Shown here in pieces: positions 8,114 through 16,774 of a stretch of 30,571 nt of DNA (the first letter of the stretch is position 1; every line of letters begins with the position of its first letter). The stretch is taken from the NCBI GenBank assembly GCA_002305275.1, contig DBQO01000008.1, positions 1-30,571 on the forward strand. The letters are read 5' to 3'. Below the pieces are notes generated by a model. That model saw only the letters and a list, made by a program, of their open reading frames with translations, did no database searches and was not told the origin of the DNA. Origin of the DNA: Bacteroidales bacterium UBA1392 (GTDB lineage Bacteria; Bacteroidota; Bacteroidia; Bacteroidales; UBA932). Position numbers and translations under genes: made by a program.

Positions 8114-8172
8114 TTTACAGATGTAAACCGGTGTTATTGGCCCCGTAATAACACTTGAGGGGATTTATCCCC
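8114..8172 (+). promoter_or_regulatory. Stacked hairpins in the nrdJ leader
   Basis: Three perfect inverted repeats follow one another: TTTACA-GA-TGTAAA (8114-8127), GTGTTATT-8 nt-AATAACAC (8131-8154) and GGGGA-TTTA-TCCCC (8159-8172). The last ends 24 bases before the nrdJ ATG and is followed by TTTC. The arrangement could be an attenuator or a structured 5' UTR. The cobalamin-riboswitch B12-box signature was looked for and not seen. Confidence 0.45.
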
Positions 8173-8196
8173 TTTCACCTAGCGTAACAACTACAA

Positions 8197-10719
8197 ATGT
8201 CAATCATGAAGTACTCTTTTGATGAAGCTATTGCTGCGAGTAAGATTTATTTCAAGGGCGACGAACTGGCCGCCAATGTATGGGTAAATAAATATGCCCT
8301 GAAGGATTCTTTTGGTAATATTTACGAGAAATCTCCCGCCGATATGCACAAGCGGTTGGCTGCGGAGTTTGCCAGAATAGAGAAGAAGTATCCCAATCCT
8401 ATGACGGCATCCGAGATTTTTGAGCTGCTCAAGGATTTTAAATATATCATTCCTCAGGGAGGTCCCATGACCGGCATCGGTAATGAGCATCAGGTGGCTT
8501 CGCTCTCCAATTGCTTTGTGATAGGTCACGAGCGTCCTGCAGATTCATACGGCGGCATAATGATGATTGACGAGGAGCAGGTACAGCTGATGAAGCGCAG
8601 AGGAGGCGTGGGGCACGACCTTTCCCATATCAGACCTACGGGCAGCGCGGTTCTCAACAGCGCTCTGACATCGACGGGTGTGGTTCCTTTCATGGAGAGA
8701 TATTCCAATTCCACCCGTGAGGTAGCGCAGGATGGTCGCAGAGGAGCGCTTATGCTCACCATTTCCATCAAACATCCCGATGCGGAGAATTTCATTGATG
8801 CGAAGATGGAGCAGGGCAAGGTGACCGGAGCCAATGTCTCCGTCAAGGTAGATGATGATTTTATGCGTGCTGCTCTCTCGGGCAGCAATTATACCCAGCA
8901 GTATCCCGTTTATAGCAAGAAGCCGAAGGTGACTCAGGAAATTGATGCCTCTTCGCTCTGGAAAAAGATTATTCACAATGCCTGGAAGAGTGCGGAACCC
9001 GGAGTCCTGTTTTGGGATACCATCCTAAGGGAATCCGTGGCCGATTGCTATGCAGATAAAGGCTACAGGACCGTCAGCACAAATCCCTGTGGAGAGATTC
9101 CCCTATGTCCCTATGATTCCTGCCGCCTGATTGCCATCAACCTCTACTCTTATGTGGATCATCCATTCACTCCCAAGGCCTCATTCAACTTCCCTCTCTT
9201 CAAGGAGCATTGTGCAAAGGCGATGCGCCTGATGGATGACCTAATTGACCTCGAGATGGAAAAAATCGACCTTATCATGGCCAAAATCAAAGCCGACCCG
9301 GAGGATGATTATGTCAAGAGGACAGAGTATGAGCTCTGGGATAAAATCAGCAAAAAATCACTGGGCGGACGCAGGACGGGCCTCGGCATTACTGCGGAAG
9401 GTGACATGCTCGCGGCTCTGGGACTCACTTACGGCACCATGGAGGCCATAGAGTTTGCCGTTCAGGTACAGAAGACACTTGCCGTAGAGGCCTATAGGTC
9501 TTCTGTAATCATGGCGGAGGAGCGTGGGGCATTCCCCATATACGAGGCATCGAAAGAGGTCAACAACCCAATGATCATCCGCATCAAGACCGAGGATCCC
9601 GATCTTTATGCCCGTATGGTCAAATCGGGTCGCCGCAACATCTCCATGCTTACCATCGCTCCCACCGGCACTACAAGTCTTATGACACAGACTACCTCCG
9701 GTATCGAACCGGTATTCAGGCCCTTCTATCTCCGTAGAAAAAAGGTCAACCCCAACGATGTGAATGTCAAAGTCTCCTATACGGATGACATGGGCGACTG
9801 CTTTGAAGAGTATTTCGTATTCCACCACAAGTTCCTTACCTGGGCCATGATAAACGGTTACGAGAGGGATCAGGTATTGGGAATGTGCGAAGATGAGCTT
9901 GAAGACCTACTTAAAAAGTCTCCTTACTACAAGGCCACGGCCAATGACATTGACTGGGTATCCAAGGTAAAGATGCAGGGTGAAATCCAAAAATGGGTGG
10001 ATCACTCCATAAGCGTTACCGTCAATCTTCCGGAAGATATTACGGAGGAGACCGTTGCGGAGGTTTACAAGACGGCCTGGAATTCGGGATGCAAGGGTAT
10101 AACCGTCTATCGTGAAGGCAGCCGTTCAGGTGTACTTGTCTCTACCAGCAAGGATACACCCGTGCTAAAACCCAAAAAGCGTCCTCAGACTCTGGAGGCC
10201 GACATCATCCGCTTCCGCAACAAATCGGAAAAATGGATTGCCTTTGTAGGTAAGCTCAACGGACAGCCCTATGAGATATTCACAGGTATTGTGGACGAAG
10301 ATACCCGCGTAATCCCGAGGTCTATTGAAAAGGGATGGATTGTCAAGGAGAAGGATCTCAAGAGCGGCAAATCAAGATATGATTTTCATTATGTAGACGC
10401 TCTCGGCTATCCGAGCGTACTCGGCGGTATCTCCCACATGTTCAATAAGGAGTTCTGGAACTACGCCAAGCTAATTTCAGGTGTTATACGTAATGGTATG
10501 CCCATAGTGGACATCCTCAACCTCGTCCAGGGACTTGAGTTGGACACTGAATCCATCAATACCTGGAAAAATGGAGTGGAGAGGGCACTCAAGCGCTATA
10601 TTCCGGACGGTACCCGTGACGAAACAGGCCAAAAGTGCAGCAATTGTACCAGCAAAAACCTTGTCTATCAGGAGGGCTGTCTGGTCTGTCTCGAATGCGG
10701 CTATTCCAAGTGCAGTTAG
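8197..10719 (+). CDS. nrdJ: Adenosylcobalamin-dependent (class II) ribonucleotide reductase
   Basis: Reduces ribonucleotides to deoxyribonucleotides by a thiyl radical generated from adenosylcobalamin, independent of oxygen. The 840-aa protein carries the reductase-barrel motifs: SNCFVIG with the redox Cys (C106), NPCGEIPL with the radical Cys and base-abstracting Glu (N296, C298, E300), and APTGTTSL phosphate-binding loop (488-495). The C-terminal tail is a zinc-ribbon-like Cys cluster (CSNC..CLVCLECGYSKC, about 814-839) with the shuttle-type cysteines of the NrdJ branch. ATG 8197 is taken; an in-frame ATG at 8206 is possible. ispE begins 25 bases after the stop. The deoxynucleoside kinase downstream also feeds dNTP pools. 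Confidence 0.96.
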   Translation: MSIMKYSFDEAIAASKIYFKGDELAANVWVNKYALKDSFGNIYEKSPADMHKRLAAEFARIEKKYPNPMTASEIFELLKDFKYIIPQGGPMTGIGNEHQVASLSNCFVIGHERPADSYGGIMMIDEEQVQLMKRRGGVGHDLSHIRPTGSAVLNSALTSTGVVPFMERYSNSTREVAQDGRRGALMLTISIKHPDAENFIDAKMEQGKVTGANVSVKVDDDFMRAALSGSNYTQQYPVYSKKPKVTQEIDASSLWKKIIHNAWKSAEPGVLFWDTILRESVADCYADKGYRTVSTNPCGEIPLCPYDSCRLIAINLYSYVDHPFTPKASFNFPLFKEHCAKAMRLMDDLIDLEMEKIDLIMAKIKADPEDDYVKRTEYELWDKISKKSLGGRRTGLGITAEGDMLAALGLTYGTMEAIEFAVQVQKTLAVEAYRSSVIMAEERGAFPIYEASKEVNNPMIIRIKTEDPDLYARMVKSGRRNISMLTIAPTGTTSLMTQTTSGIEPVFRPFYLRRKKVNPNDVNVKVSYTDDMGDCFEEYFVFHHKFLTWAMINGYERDQVLGMCEDELEDLLKKSPYYKATANDIDWVSKVKMQGEIQKWVDHSISVTVNLPEDITEETVAEVYKTAWNSGCKGITVYREGSRSGVLVSTSKDTPVLKPKKRPQTLEADIIRFRNKSEKWIAFVGKLNGQPYEIFTGIVDEDTRVIPRSIEKGWIVKEKDLKSGKSRYDFHYVDALGYPSVLGGISHMFNKEFWNYAKLISGVIRNGMPIVDILNLVQGLELDTESINTWKNGVERALKRYIPDGTRDETGQKCSNCTSKNLVYQEGCLVCLECGYSKCS

Positions 10720-10744
10720 TAGAAAAATTTTATAGAGAGACAGG

Positions 10745-11500
10745 ATGATATTTTTTCCGAATGCGAAAATCAATCTGGGTCTCGATATCATAGAGAAGCG
10801 TCCCGACGGTTTTCACAATATCGAGACGCTTTTTGTGCCGCATACGGAGTGCTACGACATTCTTGAGGTGCTCTACGCCGAAAAATTCTCCATTCACCTA
10901 TACGGGATTCCTCTTGAGGGTGATCCGATGGATAACCTCTGCGTCAAGGCCTTCCGCCTGATGGAGAAGATATACGACATACCGCCCGTATCGATCCGCC
11001 TATACAAAAAAATCCCGGTCGGTGCCGGTCTTGGCGGCGGCTCTTCCGATGCTGCGGGTACGCTGATATTGCTTAACAGGATGTACTCGCTGGGTCTGAG
11101 TAACGAAGTGCTGGCCGGTCATGCCGCTTCACTCGGCAGTGATTGTCCTTTCTTCATCTACAATCGTCCGATGTATGCGACCGGTCGCGGCGAGATGCTT
11201 TCCCCAGTGGAACTGGCTCTCGATGATTACCGTATCGAACTGGTGACTCCCGATATATTCATCTCCACAAAAGAGGCCTATTCCGGAGTAACTCCGCGCA
11301 GGCCTGCGGTGCCGATTTCGGAGATCATCAAAAAGCCTGTGGAAGAGTGGAGGGGAATTTTAAAAAATGATTTCGAGGAGTCGCTTTTCCTCAGATATCC
11401 AAGCCTTGCGGCGGAAAAAGAGGCTCTATACGCCAGAGGTGCGGTATATGCCTCAATGTCGGGTTCCGGCAGCTCTCTATACGGATTATTCAAAAAATAG
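10745..11500 (+). CDS. ispE: 4-diphosphocytidyl-2-C-methyl-D-erythritol kinase
   Basis: GHMP kinase that phosphorylates CDP-methylerythritol in the MEP pathway of isoprenoid precursor synthesis, in the cytoplasm. The N-terminal FPNAKINLGLDI holds the catalytic Lys8. The glycine-rich ATP loop PVGAGLGGGSSDAAG lies at 91-105, the catalytic-Asp motif LGSDCPFF at about 130-137 (D133), and the third GHMP motif SMSGSGSSLYGLF near the C-terminus. At 251 aa it is slightly shorter than E. coli IspE (283) but complete. It follows nrdJ by 25 bases and precedes the dNK gene by 30. Confidence 0.96.
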   Translation: MIFFPNAKINLGLDIIEKRPDGFHNIETLFVPHTECYDILEVLYAEKFSIHLYGIPLEGDPMDNLCVKAFRLMEKIYDIPPVSIRLYKKIPVGAGLGGGSSDAAGTLILLNRMYSLGLSNEVLAGHAASLGSDCPFFIYNRPMYATGRGEMLSPVELALDDYRIELVTPDIFISTKEAYSGVTPRRPAVPISEIIKKPVEEWRGILKNDFEESLFLRYPSLAAEKEALYARGAVYASMSGSGSSLYGLFKK

Positions 11501-11530
11501 TGCTATCTTGTAGTCTCAAAATCAGGAGCA

Positions 11531-12142
11531 ATGCATATAGGTATAGCGGGAAATATTGGAAGCGGTAAGACCACTCTTACCCGGATGTTGGCGCAGCATT
11601 ACGGCTGGACGCCCAAATATGAAGCTGTCACCTACAATCCCTATCTCGAAGATTATTACAAGGATATTCCGCGCTGGTCATTCAATCTCGAAGTCTATTT
11701 TCTTACTCAAAGAATTAAGGATCTGATGGATATTGCCAATAGCGACAAGGTCATCATCCAGGACAGGACCATATTTGAAGGAGTCTATGTCTTCGTGGCC
11801 AACAATAAGGATATGGGCAACCTTTCTCAGCGGGATTTCGATGCATACATGGACCTTTTCGGGGTAATGATGAAGATGATCAAGGTGCCTGATCTGCTCA
11901 TTTATCTCAGGTCATCAATCCCTCATTTGGTGAGCCGGATCCAGAAACGCGGACGTGACTACGAGCAGAGCATGAGCCTGGAGTATCTTGGCGGTCTGAA
12001 TGAGCGCTACGAAAAATGGATATCGGAATATCCGGGTGAAGTACTCATCATCGATGCCGACAATCTCGATTTTGAAAACAGGCCGGAGGACTTTGCTTCC
12101 ATTACCAACCGCCTCGACGCCCGCCTGTTCGGGCTTTTCTAG
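11531..12142 (+). CDS. Deoxynucleoside kinase (deoxyadenosine/deoxyguanosine kinase family)
   Basis: P-loop kinase that phosphorylates deoxynucleosides in salvage. Walker A is GNIGSGKTT at 7-15; the DRS-type motif is DRT (78-80) in IIQDRTIFEGVYVF; the Arg-rich lid is RIQKRGRDYEQSM. The length of 203 aa is typical of bacterial dAK/dGK. Base specificity cannot be told from the sequence. An AGGAG sits only two bases before the ATG, too close for ordinary Shine-Dalgarno use. With nrdJ and ispE it forms a likely + strand transcription unit. One base after its stop starts the G-rich heptad array. Confidence 0.92.
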   Translation: MHIGIAGNIGSGKTTLTRMLAQHYGWTPKYEAVTYNPYLEDYYKDIPRWSFNLEVYFLTQRIKDLMDIANSDKVIIQDRTIFEGVYVFVANNKDMGNLSQRDFDAYMDLFGVMMKMIKVPDLLIYLRSSIPHLVSRIQKRGRDYEQSMSLEYLGGLNERYEKWISEYPGEVLIIDADNLDFENRPEDFASITNRLDARLFGLF

Positions 12143-12145
12143 AGC

Positions 12146-12170
12146 GGGTTGCGGGTTACGGGTTTCGGGG
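12146..12170 (+). repeat. G-rich heptad repeat, predicted G-quadruplex
   Basis: Units GCGGGTT, GCGGGTT, ACGGGTT and TCGGGGT follow each other with exact 7-base spacing, giving four G-runs (12146-12148, 12153-12155, 12160-12162, 12167-12170) with 4-base loops. This fits the G3-N4 quadruplex pattern on the + strand. It lies between the dNK stop and the next promoter. A related C-rich stretch occurs at 29705-29771. Confidence 0.5.
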
Positions 12171-12179
12171 TGCGATTTT

Positions 12180-12210
12180 TTTGTTTTATTTCTGAAATGC
12201 ATTATATTTG
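12180..12210 (+). promoter_or_regulatory. Strong Bacteroidota promoter for the AbiEi-like gene
   Basis: A -33 TTTG at 12180-12183 and a -7 TATATTTG at 12203-12210 are separated by 19 bases, matching the TTTG-N19-TAnnTTTG consensus exactly. The ATG at 12237 lies 26 bases after the -7 box. The metallopeptidase gene starts nine bases after the AbiEi-like stop and is probably read from the same promoter. Confidence 0.75.
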
Positions 12211-12236
12211 CAGCATAATAGAAATAAAATAAGAAG

Positions 12237-12854
12237 ATGACATATCTGGAATTTAGAGCGCAACTATTTGATTTGGCATGCTTCAATATCCATCAGGTGT
12301 ATGCATTGCAACCCGATTTTGATAGGAATAACCTTACACGCTGGGTGAAAAAAGGTTATCTTATCCGGCTGAGACAGGGATATTATGCCTTTTCTGAATA
12401 TAAGGGCAAGCCTGATTATCCGCTCTATTTTGCCAACCGGATTTACCGCCCCTCTTATATTAGTCTCCACACGGCATTATCCTTCTACGGAATGATACCG
12501 GAAGCGGTAGTGCAGATTACCAGCGTCTCATCACTAAAGACAGCATCATTCGCCAATGATTTCGGCGAATATTCCTACAAAAAGGTCAAGGAAAACCTGA
12601 TGTTCGGATATGATTTGAAGCAAATGGCAGACAACCGTACCATACGCTTTGCCACACCGGAGAAAGCTCTGCTGGATTTGCTCTACCTATATCCCTTCTA
12701 TAACACGGAACGGGAGTTGGAGGAGTTGCGTTTGGATGACTATTTCATGCATGAAGATTTGAATGAGGATTTACTGATGGAATACTGTGAAAAGTTTCAA
12801 GTCAAGGCACTCGACCATCGGGTAACGTTACTTTTTAAGGCTTATGATTTATGA
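12237..12854 (+). CDS. AbiEi-like antitoxin/transcriptional regulator, orphan
   Basis: The 205-aa protein resembles the AbiEi family: an N-terminal winged-helix region (about 1-55, with LTRWVKKGYLIRLRQGYYAFS) followed by the conserved segment SYISLHTALSFYGMIPEAVVQITSVS and the C-terminal ATPEKALLDLLYLYP. In type IV toxin-antitoxin and abortive-infection systems AbiEi represses its promoter and neutralises the AbiEii nucleotidyltransferase toxin. No AbiEii gene follows; a YgjP-type metallopeptidase does, nine bases downstream. The protein has its own strong promoter. It may be a solitary regulator, or it may pair with the peptidase. Confidence 0.75.
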   Translation: MTYLEFRAQLFDLACFNIHQVYALQPDFDRNNLTRWVKKGYLIRLRQGYYAFSEYKGKPDYPLYFANRIYRPSYISLHTALSFYGMIPEAVVQITSVSSLKTASFANDFGEYSYKKVKENLMFGYDLKQMADNRTIRFATPEKALLDLLYLYPFYNTERELEELRLDDYFMHEDLNEDLLMEYCEKFQVKALDHRVTLLFKAYDL

Positions 12855-12863
12855 AACATATCT

Positions 12864-13529
12864 ATGTCAAAAACATATATCCATCCGAGGCTTGGTGAGA
12901 TTATTATAAGAAAAAGCCGGCTGTCGAGAAGAGTTAAGCTGATTGTGCACCCTACAAATGGGATTTCGGTAACGGTGCCATGGCTCGTCAGCTACTCGAA
13001 GGCAATCGCTTTTGTTGAGGAGAAAGAGGAGTGGATAGCGGCCACACTTCTAAAACAGAGCAAAAAGAGGAAGGAGGAGGCAGTCAGGATCGCTCCTGAC
13101 CAACCCCTTAAATTGATTACAGGAGAGATTCCATACGAGAGGCTCAAAATGGCTTCGTCAGATGGCATTATATCGGAAGAGGATATTGTAAAGATAATCC
13201 GCGCCGAAGCAAAAAAATATCTTCCGCAACGAGTGGAGCTGCTCGCCGCCAAATTTGGCTTTAAACCCGGTAAAGTGACGGTAAGAAATAATCGCACAAA
13301 TTGGGGCAGCTGCTCAAAAGCGGGAAATATCAGCCTCAACATCCACCTTATGCGGCTCACTCCGGAGCTCGCCGACTTCGTCATCATTCACGAACTTTGT
13401 CATTTGATTCATAAAAACCACGGACCCCAATTTCACGCCCTGCTCAACTCTCTTTGCAACGGCAGAGAGCGTGAATTGAACAGATTGCTTAAAAAAGAGA
13501 GACCTCAGGTGCTATTTGTTACTGAATAG
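12864..13529 (+). CDS. YgjP/SprT-like zinc metallopeptidase (DUF45, M48-type annotation)
   Basis: A 221-aa soluble protein with the zinc motif HELCH (176-180) and a third probable ligand His186 in the KNHGPQF motif, both diagnostic of the YgjP-like family. The NNRTNWGSCSKAGNISLN segment (about 142-159) is the other hallmark. The N-terminal half (IIIRKSRLSRRVKLIVHP) is the family beta-domain. Such genes often accompany restriction or defence genes, but their substrate is not established. It follows the AbiEi-like gene by nine bases, suggesting one operon, and converges with the TonB receptor gene 45 bases on. Confidence 0.85.
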   Translation: MSKTYIHPRLGEIIIRKSRLSRRVKLIVHPTNGISVTVPWLVSYSKAIAFVEEKEEWIAATLLKQSKKRKEEAVRIAPDQPLKLITGEIPYERLKMASSDGIISEEDIVKIIRAEAKKYLPQRVELLAAKFGFKPGKVTVRNNRTNWGSCSKAGNISLNIHLMRLTPELADFVIIHELCHLIHKNHGPQFHALLNSLCNGRERELNRLLKKERPQVLFVTE

Positions 13530-13574
13530 AATCTGTAAATTGCAGCAAAAAAGGTTTTGGAGCTCTTACCTCAT

Positions 13575-15644
13575 TCAAAACGTAACCCTATAACTCAATG
13601 AGGGCATGATTGGGAATAACGAAAGTTGTTTCCAATTATTGTTTTCGGAGTCGTACCAGAGTGTGAAGGCATTGTGTCTGTTGAGGACGTTGAAGATACC
13701 CACATTCAGATAGTGTTTGACCTTCGGTCTTTCCCATTTGAAGCTGTAGCCGATATCCCATCTTATGTAGGTGGGCATCCGGTAGTTGTTTGGCCTCCCG
13801 AAATAATCGAGGATAATGGGGGATCCGTCAGGAAGCACTCCGGGATAAACAGAGGTTTTTACGCTCTCCCAATGGCCGCTCTGCAACGTGAAAGCACTAT
13901 TGAATCCGCCGTAAGAGGCAGAAAGGTTCAATATATGGCGACGGTCGAATTTTGCGGGGAAACTCTCTCCATAGTTGATGTTATCGAATGTCCTGTCGGT
14001 TTTGGAGAGGGTGTAAGCAACTCTGATATGAGTTTTAGGGGCAGTATATCGATACATGAACTCGCCTCCGTAGGATGTTCCTTTTCCCATCTCGATATTG
14101 TCGCTCCATCCGGAGAGGGAAGCGCTGAACAGAGTAGTGGCATCGGTATAAAATACCAGATTATTCATAAACTTGTAGTAACCACCGAGTGAAACAAAAT
14201 GGTTACCCGGAGTTGAGCTCAAGCCGAGATAGAACTGAGTAGACTCCTCCGGCTTGTTCTTTTTGCCGGCAGGCACCATCAGGTCCATTGACCATCCTAT
14301 CGGCAACCCCTCAAGTACGTGATAAAACTGCACGGTCCTGTCTACCGATGCTTCGAGTTGGAGATATTTTGAAAAAATATAGCTTAAAAGGAGGCTTCCT
14401 TCGGGTCTGAACAATACCCCTCTTTCTGTGTTGAGTTCCGACTGGAGGTCGGGAGCGTATAGAGATGCTTTCAGCGATAACTTAAAAAAGAAGTTTCTTA
14501 TGGCCGTGGTGGAGTATTGAAAATAGAGTGTGTTCAGGATCGAATGATGGGGATTTCTCACATAAGCCTTTTTTTCCACATTACGACCTTCGCCCTCATA
14601 GAGTTTTGACGATCCGGGGGCATTCAGGGAGTACATCAGCTTCAATCCTGTAATAAAGGAATGGCCGTGCCTTTCTTTTTCGGTTTTCAGGTTCAATGTA
14701 ATCTCATTCAGACCGGATCTGATTGCCAACTCATTAAAAGTCCCTTCCATATAGACTTCCTGTCTCTGTCCTGAGGAAAAGCGGTTGTAAGCCAATGAGG
14801 CATCGTATAGTCTGCCGCTCTTCATTATCCGATTGTAGGTTGCCTTGCTCACAATATTGCCCCATCTGAGATAATTCTTGGACAAATCCTCCTTTCCGAA
14901 GCCGTAGCTATCTTCAGTTGCAAACAGAAAGAACTCCAATCGGGAAGCGTCATCAATCCTGTATGAAAACTTTCCGTAGAGGTCGAAAATATTGGTCTGC
15001 AACTTATCAAAGGGGAGTTTTTCTTTCGGTAGAAAGGATTTCAATGCCTTGTACTCGAGCTGGAAAGGGGAGTATCTTCCTGAGAGGAGTAATGATGCCC
15101 TCTCCTTTGAGAGGGGAATATTGGCTGAAGCTCCCGCAAAAATATTGTTGATGAAAGCGGAATAATCGGGTTTTACAAACCCTCCGCCTTTGCTCTTAAG
15201 ATTGACTACGGATGAGGTAAAATTGTTGAACTCCGCATCAAACCCACCAGCCCGATAGTCGGCCGAAGTTATAATTTCCGAAGGAATAGTTGATGTCATT
15301 CCCATGAGGTGACTTATGCCGTATATCGGTACTCCATCCAGGGTAACGGCATTATTGCCCGAATTGCCTCCTCTCACATAGTATGAGGAGGTGCCTTCCG
15401 CACCTGTGGAGACTCCCGGCAGGGTCTGGATAAATTTGATGGCATCGCCCTCACCGGCAGGCGATATTATTCCTTTGATAGCCTCTATCTGAATGGTGGT
15501 CAATCCCTGTTGCTGCCGCATTATCCTCGAGTCAACGATGACGGACTGCTTTATGGTATCCCTTATGGGAAGGGTCTCCTGAGCGAAGAGACTTCCGCAG
15601 CAGAAAATGGCCAACAATATAACGATATAATATTCTCTTCTCAT
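13575..15644 (-). CDS. TonB-dependent outer-membrane receptor, short form
   Basis: A 689-aa outer-membrane beta-barrel. The signal peptide ends near residue 21 (GSLFA/Q), and the plug domain starts almost at once (about 48-150, with FIQTLPGVSTGAEG, YYVRGG and AVTLDGVPIYG). Unlike the other two receptors here it has neither a CarboxypepD_reg nor an STN domain. The barrel ends in the canonical terminal Phe (LSYRVTF). It is the last gene of the - strand cluster, 31 bases after a DUF4249 lipoprotein that is its probable surface partner. Its first 50 codons recur in the chimeric ORF at 22.0-22.5 kb. The substrate is unknown. Confidence 0.9.
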   Translation of the reverse strand: MRREYYIVILLAIFCCGSLFAQETLPIRDTIKQSVIVDSRIMRQQQGLTTIQIEAIKGIISPAGEGDAIKFIQTLPGVSTGAEGTSSYYVRGGNSGNNAVTLDGVPIYGISHLMGMTSTIPSEIITSADYRAGGFDAEFNNFTSSVVNLKSKGGGFVKPDYSAFINNIFAGASANIPLSKERASLLLSGRYSPFQLEYKALKSFLPKEKLPFDKLQTNIFDLYGKFSYRIDDASRLEFFLFATEDSYGFGKEDLSKNYLRWGNIVSKATYNRIMKSGRLYDASLAYNRFSSGQRQEVYMEGTFNELAIRSGLNEITLNLKTEKERHGHSFITGLKLMYSLNAPGSSKLYEGEGRNVEKKAYVRNPHHSILNTLYFQYSTTAIRNFFFKLSLKASLYAPDLQSELNTERGVLFRPEGSLLLSYIFSKYLQLEASVDRTVQFYHVLEGLPIGWSMDLMVPAGKKNKPEESTQFYLGLSSTPGNHFVSLGGYYKFMNNLVFYTDATTLFSASLSGWSDNIEMGKGTSYGGEFMYRYTAPKTHIRVAYTLSKTDRTFDNINYGESFPAKFDRRHILNLSASYGGFNSAFTLQSGHWESVKTSVYPGVLPDGSPIILDYFGRPNNYRMPTYIRWDIGYSFKWERPKVKHYLNVGIFNVLNRHNAFTLWYDSENNNWKQLSLFPIMPSLSYRVTF
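15484..15626. repeat. Direct repeat copy 1 (receptor start)
   Basis: Bases 15484-15554 are identical to 22268-22338 (71 of 71), and similarity continues with scattered mismatches to about 15620. It covers the signal peptide and first residues of the mature short TonB receptor. The identity stops abruptly at 15484, where the other copy joins unrelated sequence. Confidence 0.85.
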
Positions 15645-15675
15645 TGTGTGTTTATCATCTTATGGTTAAAAAACA

Positions 15676-16701
15676 TTATCTCCACCGTTTCCATAGATCC
15701 GATGTGCTAAGGAACCATTCCAGTTCATATTTGTTATAAGCGCCGAATACCCCGAGGGCATTGATTAGGTTGCCGGAAATATTGGTTCTATCATATACAA
15801 GAAGAAAGTTGTCAGTCACTTCCTGCTTGCTTTGCTCTGTGAGAACGCTTTTGAAATAGGCATCCAGTTCATCGGAGACCTGAAGAATAGTCAGTTTATT
15901 TATCTTTTTATCCAGCGTGTCCAGAGTGGCAACTGTGAAATGTCCTTTAGTAATGCTGCTTTCTATCTCGGAATAGGGGTTGATATATTTGTCCGGATTG
16001 GGTATTCTGATATATATTTTATGGAAAGCTCTTCCGTTCACAGTTGGATACCATATAGGGTGTCTCAAGAAAATAGTGGGTTCAAAATCAGGTTCGGGCA
16101 TAAAATAAACTGCACCTGTGATATTAAAAAGGTCTTCAAACAGGTGGTCGGTTGCGATCTCATTTGCTATGAGGGTGTTTCCCTTATCATCTTCTCCGGA
16201 CATATACAAATAGAGGGTGTTCTCTTTGAATTTACTCGAATATGATGTTCCCGGATAATATCTCCTACTTATGGGACCAACACTACCCGCAGGCATCTCT
16301 ATGAAAGATTGTACCATCATAGTGTCAGGCATGCGCGTGGTTGCGCTAATTCTCTTTTCCCCGGGTATATCTATCAGCAACTGATACTTCTTTCCGGACA
16401 GAGGTCGAAACCTGGTTCTCCGCATACCATCGCTTTCAAACGAAAAGGTGGCCACAGTGAGAGTGTCGTTGGGAAAGATTTCTCTCAATACCGCATCAGC
16501 GTTGTCAATTATTTTGAAATCTTCAACCTCGCTGACTTTGCTTGAATAAGCCAAATAAAGAGATTGTGTATCTGATGTGTCCAAAACACAATTCACCACT
16601 ACCGGCGCCTCCTCAACCGACTCCGGATAAATAGTCTCGACACAGGAGGCACAGAGCAAACCTGCTGACAATAGTATGGCAATGTAGTGTCTTATTCTCA
16701 T
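15676..16701 (-). CDS. DUF4249 lipoprotein (copy A)
   Basis: Surface or periplasmic lipoprotein of the DUF4249 family, found next to TonB receptors in Bacteroidota; the biochemical role is not established. The reading frame is open to 16752, but the start at 16701 (MRIRHYIAIL) is chosen: it gives a standard lipoprotein signal ending in LLCASC and lies downstream of the -7 box at 16741-16748, which would exclude the longer start. The C-terminus has the family-type pattern NALGVFGAYN. It is clearly paralogous to the protein at 22422-23414, with the N-terminal CVETIYPESVEEAP nearly identical. It lies 31 bases upstream of the short receptor gene, its probable partner. Confidence 0.85.
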   Translation of the reverse strand: MRIRHYIAILLSAGLLCASCVETIYPESVEEAPVVVNCVLDTSDTQSLYLAYSSKVSEVEDFKIIDNADAVLREIFPNDTLTVATFSFESDGMRRTRFRPLSGKKYQLLIDIPGEKRISATTRMPDTMMVQSFIEMPAGSVGPISRRYYPGTSYSSKFKENTLYLYMSGEDDKGNTLIANEIATDHLFEDLFNITGAVYFMPEPDFEPTIFLRHPIWYPTVNGRAFHKIYIRIPNPDKYINPYSEIESSITKGHFTVATLDTLDKKINKLTILQVSDELDAYFKSVLTEQSKQEVTDNFLLVYDRTNISGNLINALGVFGAYNKYELEWFLSTSDLWKRWR

Positions 16702-16740
16702 TAAAAATGATACTATTATAATATTGTTATTCATGCGCTT

Positions 16741-16774
16741 CAAATATAGCAATGCTTGTTTTAATTATAACAAA
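16741..16774 (-). promoter_or_regulatory. Putative promoter of DUF4249 copy A
   Basis: Read on the - strand, TATATTTG (16748-16741) is an exact -7 match, and TTTG (16774-16771) is a -33 candidate with a 22-base spacer, slightly long. The -33 part lies in the last codons of the preceding gene. It suggests that copy A and the short receptor can be transcribed separately from the genes upstream. Confidence 0.5.

Noticed and set aside
8070..8196. Cobalamin riboswitch upstream of the B12-dependent reductase
   Set aside because: The leader was checked for the B12-box signature and its surrounding helices, which are not visible, and the leader is too short for a typical one.
9358..9828. Open frame of 156 codons on the - strand inside nrdJ
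   Set aside because: Antisense to the conserved reductase barrel, including the APTGTTSL region; no sign of independent coding.
16702..16752. Longer N-terminus for DUF4249 copy A
   Set aside because: It would precede the predicted transcription start from the -7 box at 16741-16748 and bury the lipoprotein signal; the Met at 16701 gives a normal signal.
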